Positions 1-5,676 of a stretch of DNA of 6,514 nt are shown one piece after another. The stretch spans positions 1-6,514 of the forward strand of contig CATJWA010000149.1 of assembly GCA_949744025.1 (NCBI GenBank). The letters are read 5' to 3'. Below the pieces are notes generated by a model that saw only the letters and a list, made by a program, of their open reading frames with translations, made no database searches and had not been told where the DNA came from. Position 1 is the stretch's first letter, and the number at the start of each line of letters is the position of its first letter. The position numbers were made by a program, and so were the translations under genes. This DNA comes from an uncultured Eubacteriales bacterium. Lineage in GTDB: Bacteria; Bacillota; Clostridia; Oscillospirales; Oscillospiraceae.

Positions 1-3
1 AAT

Positions 4-1332
4 ATGAAAATCCAGCTTTCAGACAGCTTTGACTATAAAAAGCTTCTGCGTTTTTCCCTGCCGTCTATAATCATGATGATTTTCACGTCGATATACGGCG
101 TGGTGGACGGCTTCTTTGTCTCAAACTTCGTGGGCAAAACGCCCTTCGCCGCCGTGAACCTCATCATACCTTTTCTGATGATACTCGCCACGCTCGGCTG
201 CATGTTCGGCGCGGGCGGCAGCGCGCTCATAGCAAAGACGCTCGGCGAGGGGAACTCCAAAAAGGCGAACGAGTATTTCTCGCTGTTTGTCTACACGCCG
301 GCAGTGTGCAGCGCGGTGATAGCTGTGTTTGCCTTTATATTTCTGCCGGACGTCGCCCGGCTGCTCGGGGCGGACGGAGAAATGCTGCACGACTGCGTGC
401 TGTACGGGCGCATTATTCTCGTGTCCCTTCCGGCCTATAATCTTCAGTTTGCTTTTGCCAGCTTCTGCATCACCGCGGCAAAGCCCAACCTCGCGCTGGC
501 CGTATCCGTGGCCGCGGGCGTGACAAACATGGCGCTCGACGCGCTGCTGGTCGCCGTGTTTCGCTTCGGGCTTGTCGGAGCGGCTGTGGCCACGGCTGCC
601 AGTGAGCTTGTCGGCGGGGTGCTGCCGCTGCTGTACTTTGCGAGGAAAAACTCCAGCCTGCTGCGCCTTGGCAAAACCCGCTTTGACGGCCGCGCGCTGC
701 TCAAGGTCTGCGCCAACGGCTCGAGCGAGCTTATGAGCAACATATCCATGTCTCTGGTGAACATGCTGTACAACATGCAGCTTATAAAATACGCCGGCGA
801 GGACGGCGTGGCAGCCTACGGCGTGCTGATGTACGTCAACCTCATTTTCCTGTCCGCCTTCATCGGCTATTCCAACGGCACCGCACCTGTGGTCAGCTTT
901 CATTTCGGCGCGCGCAACCACGCGGAGCTGCGCGGCCTGCTTCACAAGGGACTGAGGATAATCGCGGCATTTTCCGTGTGCATGCTCGCTGCCGGCTATC
1001 TGCTGGCCGCTCCTCTGGCGAAAATCTTTGTCGGCTACGACGCGGCTTTGCTGGAGCTGACCGTGCGGGCGTTTCACATCTTCTCGCTGTCGTTCCTGTT
1101 CGCAGGCATGGCAATTTACGGCTCGGGCTTTTTCACCGCTCTCAACGACGGGCTGACCTCGGCGCTGATATCCTTCCTGCGCACGCTGGTGTTCCAGATA
1201 GCGGCGGTGCTTCTGCTGCCGCTGGTGTGGGGTATTGACGGCATCTGGGCCTCCATAGTCGTGGCCGAGGCCGTGGCGGCCGGCTTTGCGGCGCTGTTCC
1301 TTGCCGTGAAGCGGAAGAAGTACCACTACTGA
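4..1332 (+). CDS. MATE family efflux transporter (MepA-like)
   Basis: This is a full-length 442-residue multidrug and toxic compound extrusion transporter, an inner-membrane antiporter that by family knowledge exports cationic or aromatic compounds using a Na+ or H+ gradient. The chain is almost entirely hydrophobic helices, about 12, arranged as two MatE halves (roughly residues 15-175 and 233-430). Family-like segments include VVDGFFVSNFVG (33-44), GAGGSALIAKTLGEG (69-83), NGSSELMSN (238-246) at the start of the second half, and APVVSFHFGARN (294-305). The N-terminus MKIQLSDSFDYKKLLRF is typical of clostridial members, so the ATG at position 4 is very likely the true start, although its ribosome binding site and promoter lie outside the window. 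A basic tail (KRKKYHY) ends the protein. It converges on spoIIID and shares the intergenic hairpin with it. The substrate cannot be read from sequence, and the MepA-like subfamily is inferred from overall resemblance. Confidence 0.93.
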   Translation: MKIQLSDSFDYKKLLRFSLPSIIMMIFTSIYGVVDGFFVSNFVGKTPFAAVNLIIPFLMILATLGCMFGAGGSALIAKTLGEGNSKKANEYFSLFVYTPAVCSAVIAVFAFIFLPDVARLLGADGEMLHDCVLYGRIILVSLPAYNLQFAFASFCITAAKPNLALAVSVAAGVTNMALDALLVAVFRFGLVGAAVATAASELVGGVLPLLYFARKNSSLLRLGKTRFDGRALLKVCANGSSELMSNISMSLVNMLYNMQLIKYAGEDGVAAYGVLMYVNLIFLSAFIGYSNGTAPVVSFHFGARNHAELRGLLHKGLRIIAAFSVCMLAAGYLLAAPLAKIFVGYDAALLELTVRAFHIFSLSFLFAGMAIYGSGFFTALNDGLTSALISFLRTLVFQIAAVLLLPLVWGIDGIWASIVVAEAVAAGFAALFLAVKRKKYHY

Positions 1333-1386
1333 GGGTATTGAAAAAGCTCCGGCGCCGGCCGTCTGCTTTGCCAACAGCCCAAAATT

Positions 1387-1423
1387 AAGAAGCTGTCAGC
1401 GGCTTTACCTCTGACAGCTTCTT
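1387..1423. terminator. Bidirectional hairpin terminator between MATE gene and spoIIID
   Basis: A perfect 13-bp stem pairs 1387-1399 (AAGAAGCTGTCAG) with 1411-1423 around an 11-nt loop. Read on the minus strand, the stem is followed by TTCTTAATTTT, a fair U-rich tail for spoIIID. On the plus strand the tail is CTTCTTTCC, which is weaker. Its place between two convergent genes fits a shared terminator. Confidence 0.8.
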
Positions 1424-1426
1424 TCC

Positions 1427-1454
1427 ACAAGGGGAGCTCATCTGCTCCCCTTGT
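1427..1454. repeat. 11-bp hairpin spanning the spoIIID stop codon
   Basis: ACAAGGGGAGC (1427-1437) pairs perfectly with GCTCCCCTTGT (1444-1454), leaving a 6-nt loop (1438-1443) that is half made of the spoIIID stop codon (TGA on the minus strand). There is no U-tract after it in the spoIIID direction, so alone it is not a classical terminator. It lies only 3 nt from the 13-bp terminator stem. It might stabilise the mRNA end or help stop plus-strand read-through from the MATE gene. Confidence 0.6.
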
Positions 1455-1689
1455 ACTTTATGCGCGTGGCAATGCCTCCGCGAATATGCCGCTCAGCCTT
1501 GTTTACCTCCAATATCTCCTTGACACGGAGGAACAGGGGCCTGTTTATCAATTCAAGACGCTCGGTAAGGTCTTTATGTACGGTGGACTTGCTCACCCCA
1601 AAATGTTTGGCGGCCGCCCTGACGGTAGTTTTATTCTCAAGTATGTACTCCGCAAGCTCTACGGCACGCCGTTCAATATCGGATTTCAA
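1438..1689 (-). CDS. spoIIID: Sporulation transcriptional regulator SpoIIID
   Basis: This small DNA-binding protein is the mother-cell regulator that, in known spore formers, acts after sigma-E to activate or repress mother-cell genes, including sigK. The chosen product has 83 residues. Its helix-turn-helix (about 22-44) contains the hallmark FGVSKSTVHKDLTERL (30-45), nearly identical to Bacillus subtilis SpoIIID, and a basic C-terminal segment, RHIRGGIATRIKYK (67-80), matches the second DNA-contacting region. A GTG start at 1698 would add three residues, but it overlaps the only good ribosome binding site. The TTG at 1689 lies 8 nt after GGAG and gives the same N-terminal length as the B. 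subtilis protein, so I prefer it. The tail is about 10 residues shorter than in B. subtilis. It is monocistronic here, between a sigma-E-like promoter and a hairpin terminator. Confidence 0.95.
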   Translation of the reverse strand: MKSDIERRAVELAEYILENKTTVRAAAKHFGVSKSTVHKDLTERLELINRPLFLRVKEILEVNKAERHIRGGIATRIKYKGSR

Positions 1690-1697
1690 ATGCACCA

Positions 1698-1701
1698 CTC
1701 C
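1698..1701 (-). promoter_or_regulatory. spoIIID ribosome binding site that decides the start codon
   Basis: GGAG on the minus strand (1701 down to 1698) is the only Shine-Dalgarno-like match near the spoIIID start. Its last G is also the first base of a GTG codon, so that GTG cannot be served by it. The next in-frame candidates are GTG at 1695 (2 nt spacing, too close) and TTG at 1689 (8 nt spacing, ideal). Confidence 0.65.
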
Positions 1702-1719
1702 AAACCATAATACTGCTTA

Positions 1720-1748
1720 ACTATATGCGCCGGTATGGTGCAAAATGA
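1720..1748 (-). promoter_or_regulatory. Candidate sigma-E promoter of spoIIID
   Basis: On the minus strand TCATTTT (1748-1742) matches 6 of 7 bases of the sigma-E -35 consensus (KMATATT). It is followed by a 14-nt spacer and then CATATAGT (1727-1720), which matches 6 of 8 bases of the -10 (CATACAAT). Spacer length is right for sigma-E, and transcription would begin about 24 nt before the TTG start. spoIIID is a sigma-E target in known spore formers. No good sigma-A -35 fits the same -10. Confidence 0.55.
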
Positions 1749-1780
1749 ACGCGGGACACGCCCGTCAGCGTGTCCCGCGT
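1742..1780 (-). terminator. Hairpin terminator downstream of the zinc-ribbon gene
   Basis: A perfect 13-bp GC-rich stem pairs 1749-1761 (ACGCGGGACACGC) with 1768-1780 around a 6-nt loop. On the minus strand it is followed by TTCATTTTG, a usable U-rich tail, which would end transcription of the gene at 1870-3474 before the spoIIID promoter. On the plus strand the T-run lies about 15 nt away, so it is a poorer terminator in that direction. Confidence 0.7.
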
Positions 1781-1824
1781 CTATTCTTGCTTGTCTTTTT
1801 TTATTAAGGCATGGACACAGCCGC

Positions 1825-1852
1825 CCGGCCAAGCTCCGACGGCCTTAGCCGG
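1825..1852. repeat. Imperfect stem-loop in the 3' region of the zinc-ribbon gene
   Basis: CCGGCCAAG (1825-1833) pairs with CTTAGCCGG (1844-1852), 8 of 9 positions, with one C-A mismatch and a 10-nt loop. No U-tract follows on the minus strand; an A-run at 1794-1801 comes instead. The rest of the gap 1781-1869 shows nothing else recognisable. Confidence 0.3.
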
Positions 1853-1869
1853 CCATGCTGGAGCATGCT

Positions 1870-3474
1870 TCAGATACCGTCCGTATACCGGAAAATCTGA
1901 ATGATATCCGCCGCGCTGCCGGCATCGGGAAATTCCACTTGGATTATGGTCCCGCCGCCGCCGTAAAGAAACTGCATGAAATAGTAATCCCCAAATTCCC
2001 CCGAGTCATCGTGGAAGCTGTCCTCGTAAAACGCCTCACCAATCAGCCCGATGATCTCCGCACGGGTCTTGTCCAGCGTGCTGCCGTTAAACGTCACGCA
2101 GCCGGCGCTTGCCCTGATGGTTGACACGGCTCCCGAGTAAAGCTCAAAGCCGATATCGTCATAGCCGAAAAATTCCGTTCCGCCGTACAGCAGCTCGCCT
2201 GTCACGGGAGTGCCATAGTCAGGCTGGCCCAAAACAGCGTATATCTCCTCGGGAGAGTAATCAAAAAAGTCCATAAGCGGCGTTCCGTTGTAGCACGGGG
2301 TATCAGGTGCGCCGCTCGCGGGGCCGTCAGCGGCGGCGGGTTCATCTGCGTACCACTCCTCATACCAGCCGTCAAGGCTCATGCTATCAAGCTTGCTTAT
2401 GTACTCCATATACCCGTCGGATTTGCGGATAGTCATATTGAACATTCCCATGCCTTCTGTTTCCAGCGTAAACAGAAAGGCCTTTTCCCCGCTGCTGTCA
2501 GTGCTGTCATCGGAAATCAAATCTAAATGGCAGGTCCCTACCATCGGGTGAGCCGCGGCCCACTCGTCAAACAGCTTTTGCGCGTCGGTGGAGGTGGCAA
2601 GCGGGAAACGGGCAGCCGGCAAGTCCGGGGACGGCTCGGCGGCGGGTTCAAGTCCGGAGGTGCCCGCGGTGACGGCATAGCTGTCTATAATATCCTCAAT
2701 AAAGCCCTCGATGCTTTCCAGAGACTCGGCAGAGGAATAGAACTCTATCCGGTACTGAAAGGAATTTATGAAATACACATAGCGGATGCAGAGCGTGTCG
2801 CCGCCGTCGTCTGTTTTTGTGGAAAGCGTAAACCTGCGGGCGGGCAGCTCGTTAATGGCAACATCCTCAATATCCGTAACCAGCATGTTGCCTTCGGTCT
2901 GGATCGTGGATAACGTGGCCGAGAATATTTCGTTAATCACTTCCTGAGTGACCGGAGCCTTACGGACGTTCATAATGGGGAGCTTGGGGCCGTCTACGGT
3001 CGGGGCCAACAGGTATGTAATCATAGTCAGGCGCTCATCCGAGAAATACACGCCCGCCTCGGAAAGCGCCCCTTCTTCCCAAAAGCTCGGATACTTAAAG
3101 GAAATGCCCTCCTCCTCGTTTGTGTAGGTCAGATAATCCACGGCGGGCTGTTCCTCACCGCCGTTAGAAGCGCGGCTGCTGGGAAGGGAATCGTCCTTAT
3201 TGCCGCCGGCTGCAATGAGTACGACAACGAGGACAAGGGCGGCTATCCCGCCGAGAATCAGGGGCAGCTTCGATTTCTTTTTTGGCTGTGCCTCCGGTGT
3301 TCCCCGGTCGGGCTGCGGCGTCTCCTGAACGGGCGTGGAGACAGGCTCCTCCCGTGCGGGCATGGACGCAGGCTCCTCCTGTACAACGGGGCTGTCAACA
3401 ATCAGCCTTGCACCGCACTTGTGGCAGAAAGCGGCTTCCTCCGTTATTTGCGTGCCGCATTTGTGGCAAAACAT
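1870..3474 (-). CDS. Zinc-ribbon, single-TM protein with large extracytoplasmic region, function unknown
   Basis: I do not recognise a named family for this 534-residue protein. In order it has an N-terminal zinc ribbon with C3-x2-C6-x10-C17-x2-C20, a Pro/Glu-rich linker (28-64), a basic patch KKKSK (65-69), and one membrane helix (about 70-91). The positive-inside rule puts the zinc ribbon in the cytoplasm and the rest outside. The outer part begins with a domain at about 114-268, starting GISFKYPSFWEE and ending IEDIIDSYAV. This resembles the PsbP/DUF1795-like fold of many Gram-positive surface proteins. After a Pro-rich spacer come a middle segment (about 295-378) and a C-terminal domain (about 398-534) with a YAVLGQPDYG motif, loosely like SmpA/OmlA-type modules. 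Four cysteines (229, 315, 394, 459) lie outside. AGGGAGG sits 9 nt before the ATG, supporting the start. It has its own sigma-A promoter and downstream hairpin. A sensing or envelope role is conceivable but unproven. Confidence 0.85.
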   Translation of the reverse strand: MFCHKCGTQITEEAAFCHKCGARLIVDSPVVQEEPASMPAREEPVSTPVQETPQPDRGTPEAQPKKKSKLPLILGGIAALVLVVVLIAAGGNKDDSLPSSRASNGGEEQPAVDYLTYTNEEEGISFKYPSFWEEGALSEAGVYFSDERLTMITYLLAPTVDGPKLPIMNVRKAPVTQEVINEIFSATLSTIQTEGNMLVTDIEDVAINELPARRFTLSTKTDDGGDTLCIRYVYFINSFQYRIEFYSSAESLESIEGFIEDIIDSYAVTAGTSGLEPAAEPSPDLPAARFPLATSTDAQKLFDEWAAAHPMVGTCHLDLISDDSTDSSGEKAFLFTLETEGMGMFNMTIRKSDGYMEYISKLDSMSLDGWYEEWYADEPAAADGPASGAPDTPCYNGTPLMDFFDYSPEEIYAVLGQPDYGTPVTGELLYGGTEFFGYDDIGFELYSGAVSTIRASAGCVTFNGSTLDKTRAEIIGLIGEAFYEDSFHDDSGEFGDYYFMQFLYGGGGTIIQVEFPDAGSAADIIQIFRYTDGI

Positions 3475-3509
3475 GGCAAAATTCCTCCCTGATATCGTTT
3501 CTTACCGGC

Positions 3510-3538
3510 ATTATACACGAAGATGATGAGATTGTAAA
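3510..3538 (-). promoter_or_regulatory. Sigma-A promoter of the zinc-ribbon gene
   Basis: On the minus strand TTTACA (3538-3533, 5 of 6 to consensus) is followed by exactly 17 nt and TATAAT (3515-3510, perfect). The ribosome binding site AGGGAGG (3490-3484) lies about 20 nt downstream of the -10 and the ATG 9 nt further. This is the best housekeeping promoter in the window and suggests vegetative expression independent of the nucleotidase gene. Confidence 0.82.
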
Positions 3539-3571
3539 TGCCGGACGCGGGAAGCGTGATTCCCCGTACGC

Positions 3572-5500
3572 TTATTTTTTGCCCTTTCCTCCGGCGGCAC
3601 GCTTTTTTCTCCGCCGGACGAGCGCGCGGACAACAACAGCGGCAAGCGCGAGCATGAGCAAAACCGCGGCCGCGGCAATCAGTGTAAACTTATTTGGATT
3701 TTTCAGCAGCTTATCCGGACGCCAGCTTGATATCACCGTCTTTCGGCCGTCGGGTCCGGCGTATTTTTCGTCCACCTCGCCGCCCATGGCCCGGAGGTAG
3801 GAGGCGATGGCGTACCACTCCTTGACCTCGTTTCCCTCCGCGTCGTGGACTATGTAGTCCTCTAAGCGGTCCATGTCGATGGGCGTGCCGTTCGCGTCCC
3901 TGGCCGTGATGGTGAGCAGGCCGAAGGAGGAGGACTCCGCCGCGCCGAGCATCTGGCCGCAGTACAGGCCCGTGACCACGCGGTAGAGCTTATCGTTGTC
4001 TATTTCCTCAAGCGTGCCGTCCGGTCGGGAAAGGCGCGCGCTGAGCGTCCTGTTGAAAAACATGCGTCTGGTGTTGTACTCGGCCTCCGCTCCCGAGTAG
4101 TAAAGCCGCGCCGCGGGCATGAGCTCGGAGACCGAGGCGTCCACCTCTATGGCGTTTTTTACGTCCGCGCCCGTGAGGTACACCGCTATGAGCGGATAGC
4201 CCGGCACGCCGTCAGCGCCGATGCCGAGAGAGGCGGCGTTGAACACGTCGGACACGGTGATGTCTCCCACGGCGAAGGACTCGCGTATCACGCCCGAGGC
4301 GGTCAGGGCCAGGTCCACACGCTCGCCCGTGGCTTCCTCTGCCGCCCATCTGTAGGCATCGGACAGCAGGCTGCCGAGGGCGGAGTCGTGCCGGGAGGCA
4401 TAAACCTCGTCCACGCTTTCAAAGGAATAGGGGTTATGGGCCAGCACCTGGTCAAAGCTCAGGCCGAAGCGGGCAAGGTAGTTTTCGTCCACCTCTTTTT
4501 TGTACCGCTCCACCAGAGCGGCGATTTCGGGGTCGTCGGGCAGACTGCCGTCAATGGGGATAAGGCGGTAATCGGACAGGAAGGGAGCCTCGTCCCCGTC
4601 ATACCATGTCATGGTGGCGACACCGAGATTTTTGGAATACTCGCCCGCGGAGACTATCCAGGTTCCGCCAACCTCTATGGGCTCGGGCAGGGTGCTGTGG
4701 GTATGGCCGGAGACAATGAGGTGGATGCCCCTGACCTTCCGCGCAAGCTCGTAGTCCTCGCCCTTCCCGCCGGCGTCGGTGCCGGAGTGGGACAGGCAGA
4801 CAACCAGCGGCTGGGCGCCGTTTTTCTCCACACACTCGGCCCTGGCCGCGTCCACGGCCTGCTGGGTTCTTTCAAAGCGGTCGGCAAGGACCATGCCCGA
4901 CATGGGGGCGCACTCGTCCGAGTCCAGGCCCATGACTCCGGTTATGGCATACCAGACTCCGCCGCGCTCAAGCAGAAGGTAGGGCGCGACGCCCACGCGC
5001 TCGAAGGCGTCGCCCAGAGCGCCGTAATCCCCCTCCCTGTTGGGGAGCAGGTAGTTGCACTCCACAATCGCCGGGATAGGGTCGCCGCTGTCCGCGGCGG
5101 CATTGAGCATCGAGGCCAGACCGGCGGCGCGGTAGTCAAACTCATGGTTGCCGAAGGTTGCCGCGTCATAGCCCAGCGCGCCCATCACGCGCAGCTCAAG
5201 GGCCGAGGAGGAGTAGGCGGTCTGGAACAGCGAGCCCATGGAAAAGTCGCCGCCGTCCACCAGTATGGCGTCGGGATTTTCCGCCCGCACGGAGTCGATG
5301 GCGGTTTTCAGCCGGGCGCAGCCGCCGTACTCACTGCCGGTCTCGTCCACGGCCGGCAGAAAGTGGGAGTGCATGTCGTGGGTGAACATGATTGTGGCCT
5401 GTGTCTTTATTGGCGGGGCCAGCGCCAGGGCGGGCGCCGCCGCGCACAGTGCAAGCAGCAGGGCCAAAAGCAGGGTCAGGATACGTCGGGTCAGTTTCAT
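3572..5500 (-). CDS. Secreted, membrane-anchored bifunctional metallophosphatase/5'-nucleotidase family protein
   Basis: This 642-residue protein belongs to the UshA/5'-nucleotidase family, which uses two metal ions to hydrolyse phosphate esters of nucleotides or 2',3'-cyclic nucleotides outside the cytoplasm. A signal peptide (1-28, basic MKLTRR then a leucine/alanine core ending ALALA) is followed by the catalytic domain. Its metal ligands are all visible: D42-x-H44 in FTHDMHSH, D85 in GGDFSMGS, GNHE (117-120), H238 in CLSHSG and GHTH (265-268). The C-terminal 5'-nucleotidase domain spans about 350-570 (SGVIRESFAVGDIT at 402-415). A membrane helix (about 605-625) and an Arg/Lys-rich tail then anchor the enzyme facing outwards; there is no LPXTG. 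GGAG lies 9 nt before the ATG. The usual PFGN and GGDGY pocket motifs are not recognisable, so true nucleotide specificity is uncertain. In context it could salvage extracellular phosphate or nucleosides. Confidence 0.88.
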   Translation of the reverse strand: MKLTRRILTLLLALLLALCAAAPALALAPPIKTQATIMFTHDMHSHFLPAVDETGSEYGGCARLKTAIDSVRAENPDAILVDGGDFSMGSLFQTAYSSSALELRVMGALGYDAATFGNHEFDYRAAGLASMLNAAADSGDPIPAIVECNYLLPNREGDYGALGDAFERVGVAPYLLLERGGVWYAITGVMGLDSDECAPMSGMVLADRFERTQQAVDAARAECVEKNGAQPLVVCLSHSGTDAGGKGEDYELARKVRGIHLIVSGHTHSTLPEPIEVGGTWIVSAGEYSKNLGVATMTWYDGDEAPFLSDYRLIPIDGSLPDDPEIAALVERYKKEVDENYLARFGLSFDQVLAHNPYSFESVDEVYASRHDSALGSLLSDAYRWAAEEATGERVDLALTASGVIRESFAVGDITVSDVFNAASLGIGADGVPGYPLIAVYLTGADVKNAIEVDASVSELMPAARLYYSGAEAEYNTRRMFFNRTLSARLSRPDGTLEEIDNDKLYRVVTGLYCGQMLGAAESSSFGLLTITARDANGTPIDMDRLEDYIVHDAEGNEVKEWYAIASYLRAMGGEVDEKYAGPDGRKTVISSWRPDKLLKNPNKFTLIAAAAVLLMLALAAVVVRALVRRRKKRAAGGKGKK

Positions 5501-5531
5501 GGGATTTCACTCCATTTTCAGCTTTGACCCT

Positions 5532-5560
5532 ATTTTGCCACAGCTTGGCAGAAATGGCAA
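5532..5560 (-). promoter_or_regulatory. Possible promoter of the nucleotidase-family gene
   Basis: On the minus strand TTGCCA (5560-5555, 5 of 6 to a sigma-A -35) is 17 nt from CAAAAT (5537-5532, 4 of 6 to the -10). The -10 is weak. A promoter is needed here because a strong terminator lies immediately upstream at 5562-5594. The -35 is one arm of an inverted repeat reported separately. Confidence 0.4.
5535..5560. repeat. Inverted repeat TTGCCA / TGGCAA over the putative promoter
   Basis: On the plus strand TTGCCA (5535-5540) and TGGCAA (5555-5560) form a perfect 6-bp inverted repeat 14 nt apart. A third half-site, TTGGCA (5545-5550), lies between them and pairs with TGCCA at 5536-5540 across 5 nt. 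The spacing and overlap with the -35 are operator-like, but short GC-containing repeats can arise by chance. Confidence 0.35.
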
Positions 5561-5561
5561 G

Positions 5562-5594
5562 AAAAAGCCGGCCCGAAAGTTTTTTCGGACCGGC
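5562..5594 (-). terminator. Intrinsic terminator of the ABC permease gene
   Basis: On the minus strand a 12-bp stem with one G-T wobble (GCCGGTCCGAAA pairing with TTTCGGGCCGGC, arms at 5594-5583 and 5578-5567) closes an AAAC loop. TTTTT follows directly (5566-5562). It lies about 80 nt past the permease stop codon and has no T-run on the plus strand, so it acts in one direction. It separates the permease from the nucleotidase gene. Confidence 0.85.
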
Positions 5595-5676
5595 GGAAAA
5601 CTTTGTTGCATATGTTGCTGCTGTTTTTTGCTCCCGTGGGGCTATGGGCAGAAGGGGATTTTGTATTAAAGCCTGT

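Noticed and set aside
1351..1362. GC-rich palindrome CCGGCGCCGG after the MATE stop
   Set aside because: It is a self-complementary 10-mer with no loop or T-run, so it cannot act as a hairpin terminator; the 1387-1423 stem is much better.
121..1374. Long open frame antisense to the MATE gene
   Set aside because: Its product is rich in His, Arg, Gln and Ala, has no recognisable domain, and lies wholly opposite a clear MATE gene; in GC-rich DNA such antisense frames stay open by codon bias.
1486..1710. Plus-strand open frame opposite spoIIID
   Set aside because: It has no family resemblance, and the minus strand carries an unmistakable SpoIIID helix-turn-helix.
1753..1776. GGGACAC / GTGTCCC arms resembling a SpoIIID site (GGACAAG) for autoregulation
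   Set aside because: The match is partial and the bases are fully explained as the stem of a terminator; no independent second site was seen.
1801..1869. Open frame of about 21 codons continuing past the zinc-ribbon gene's stop codon
   Set aside because: It is too short to mean read-through or a frameshift, and the protein's C-terminal domain appears to end naturally before the stop.
4388..5527. 379-residue open frame on the plus strand opposite the nucleotidase gene
   Set aside because: It is composed of Gly, Val, Ala and His without motifs and mirrors the codon structure of the well-supported gene with intact catalytic motifs.
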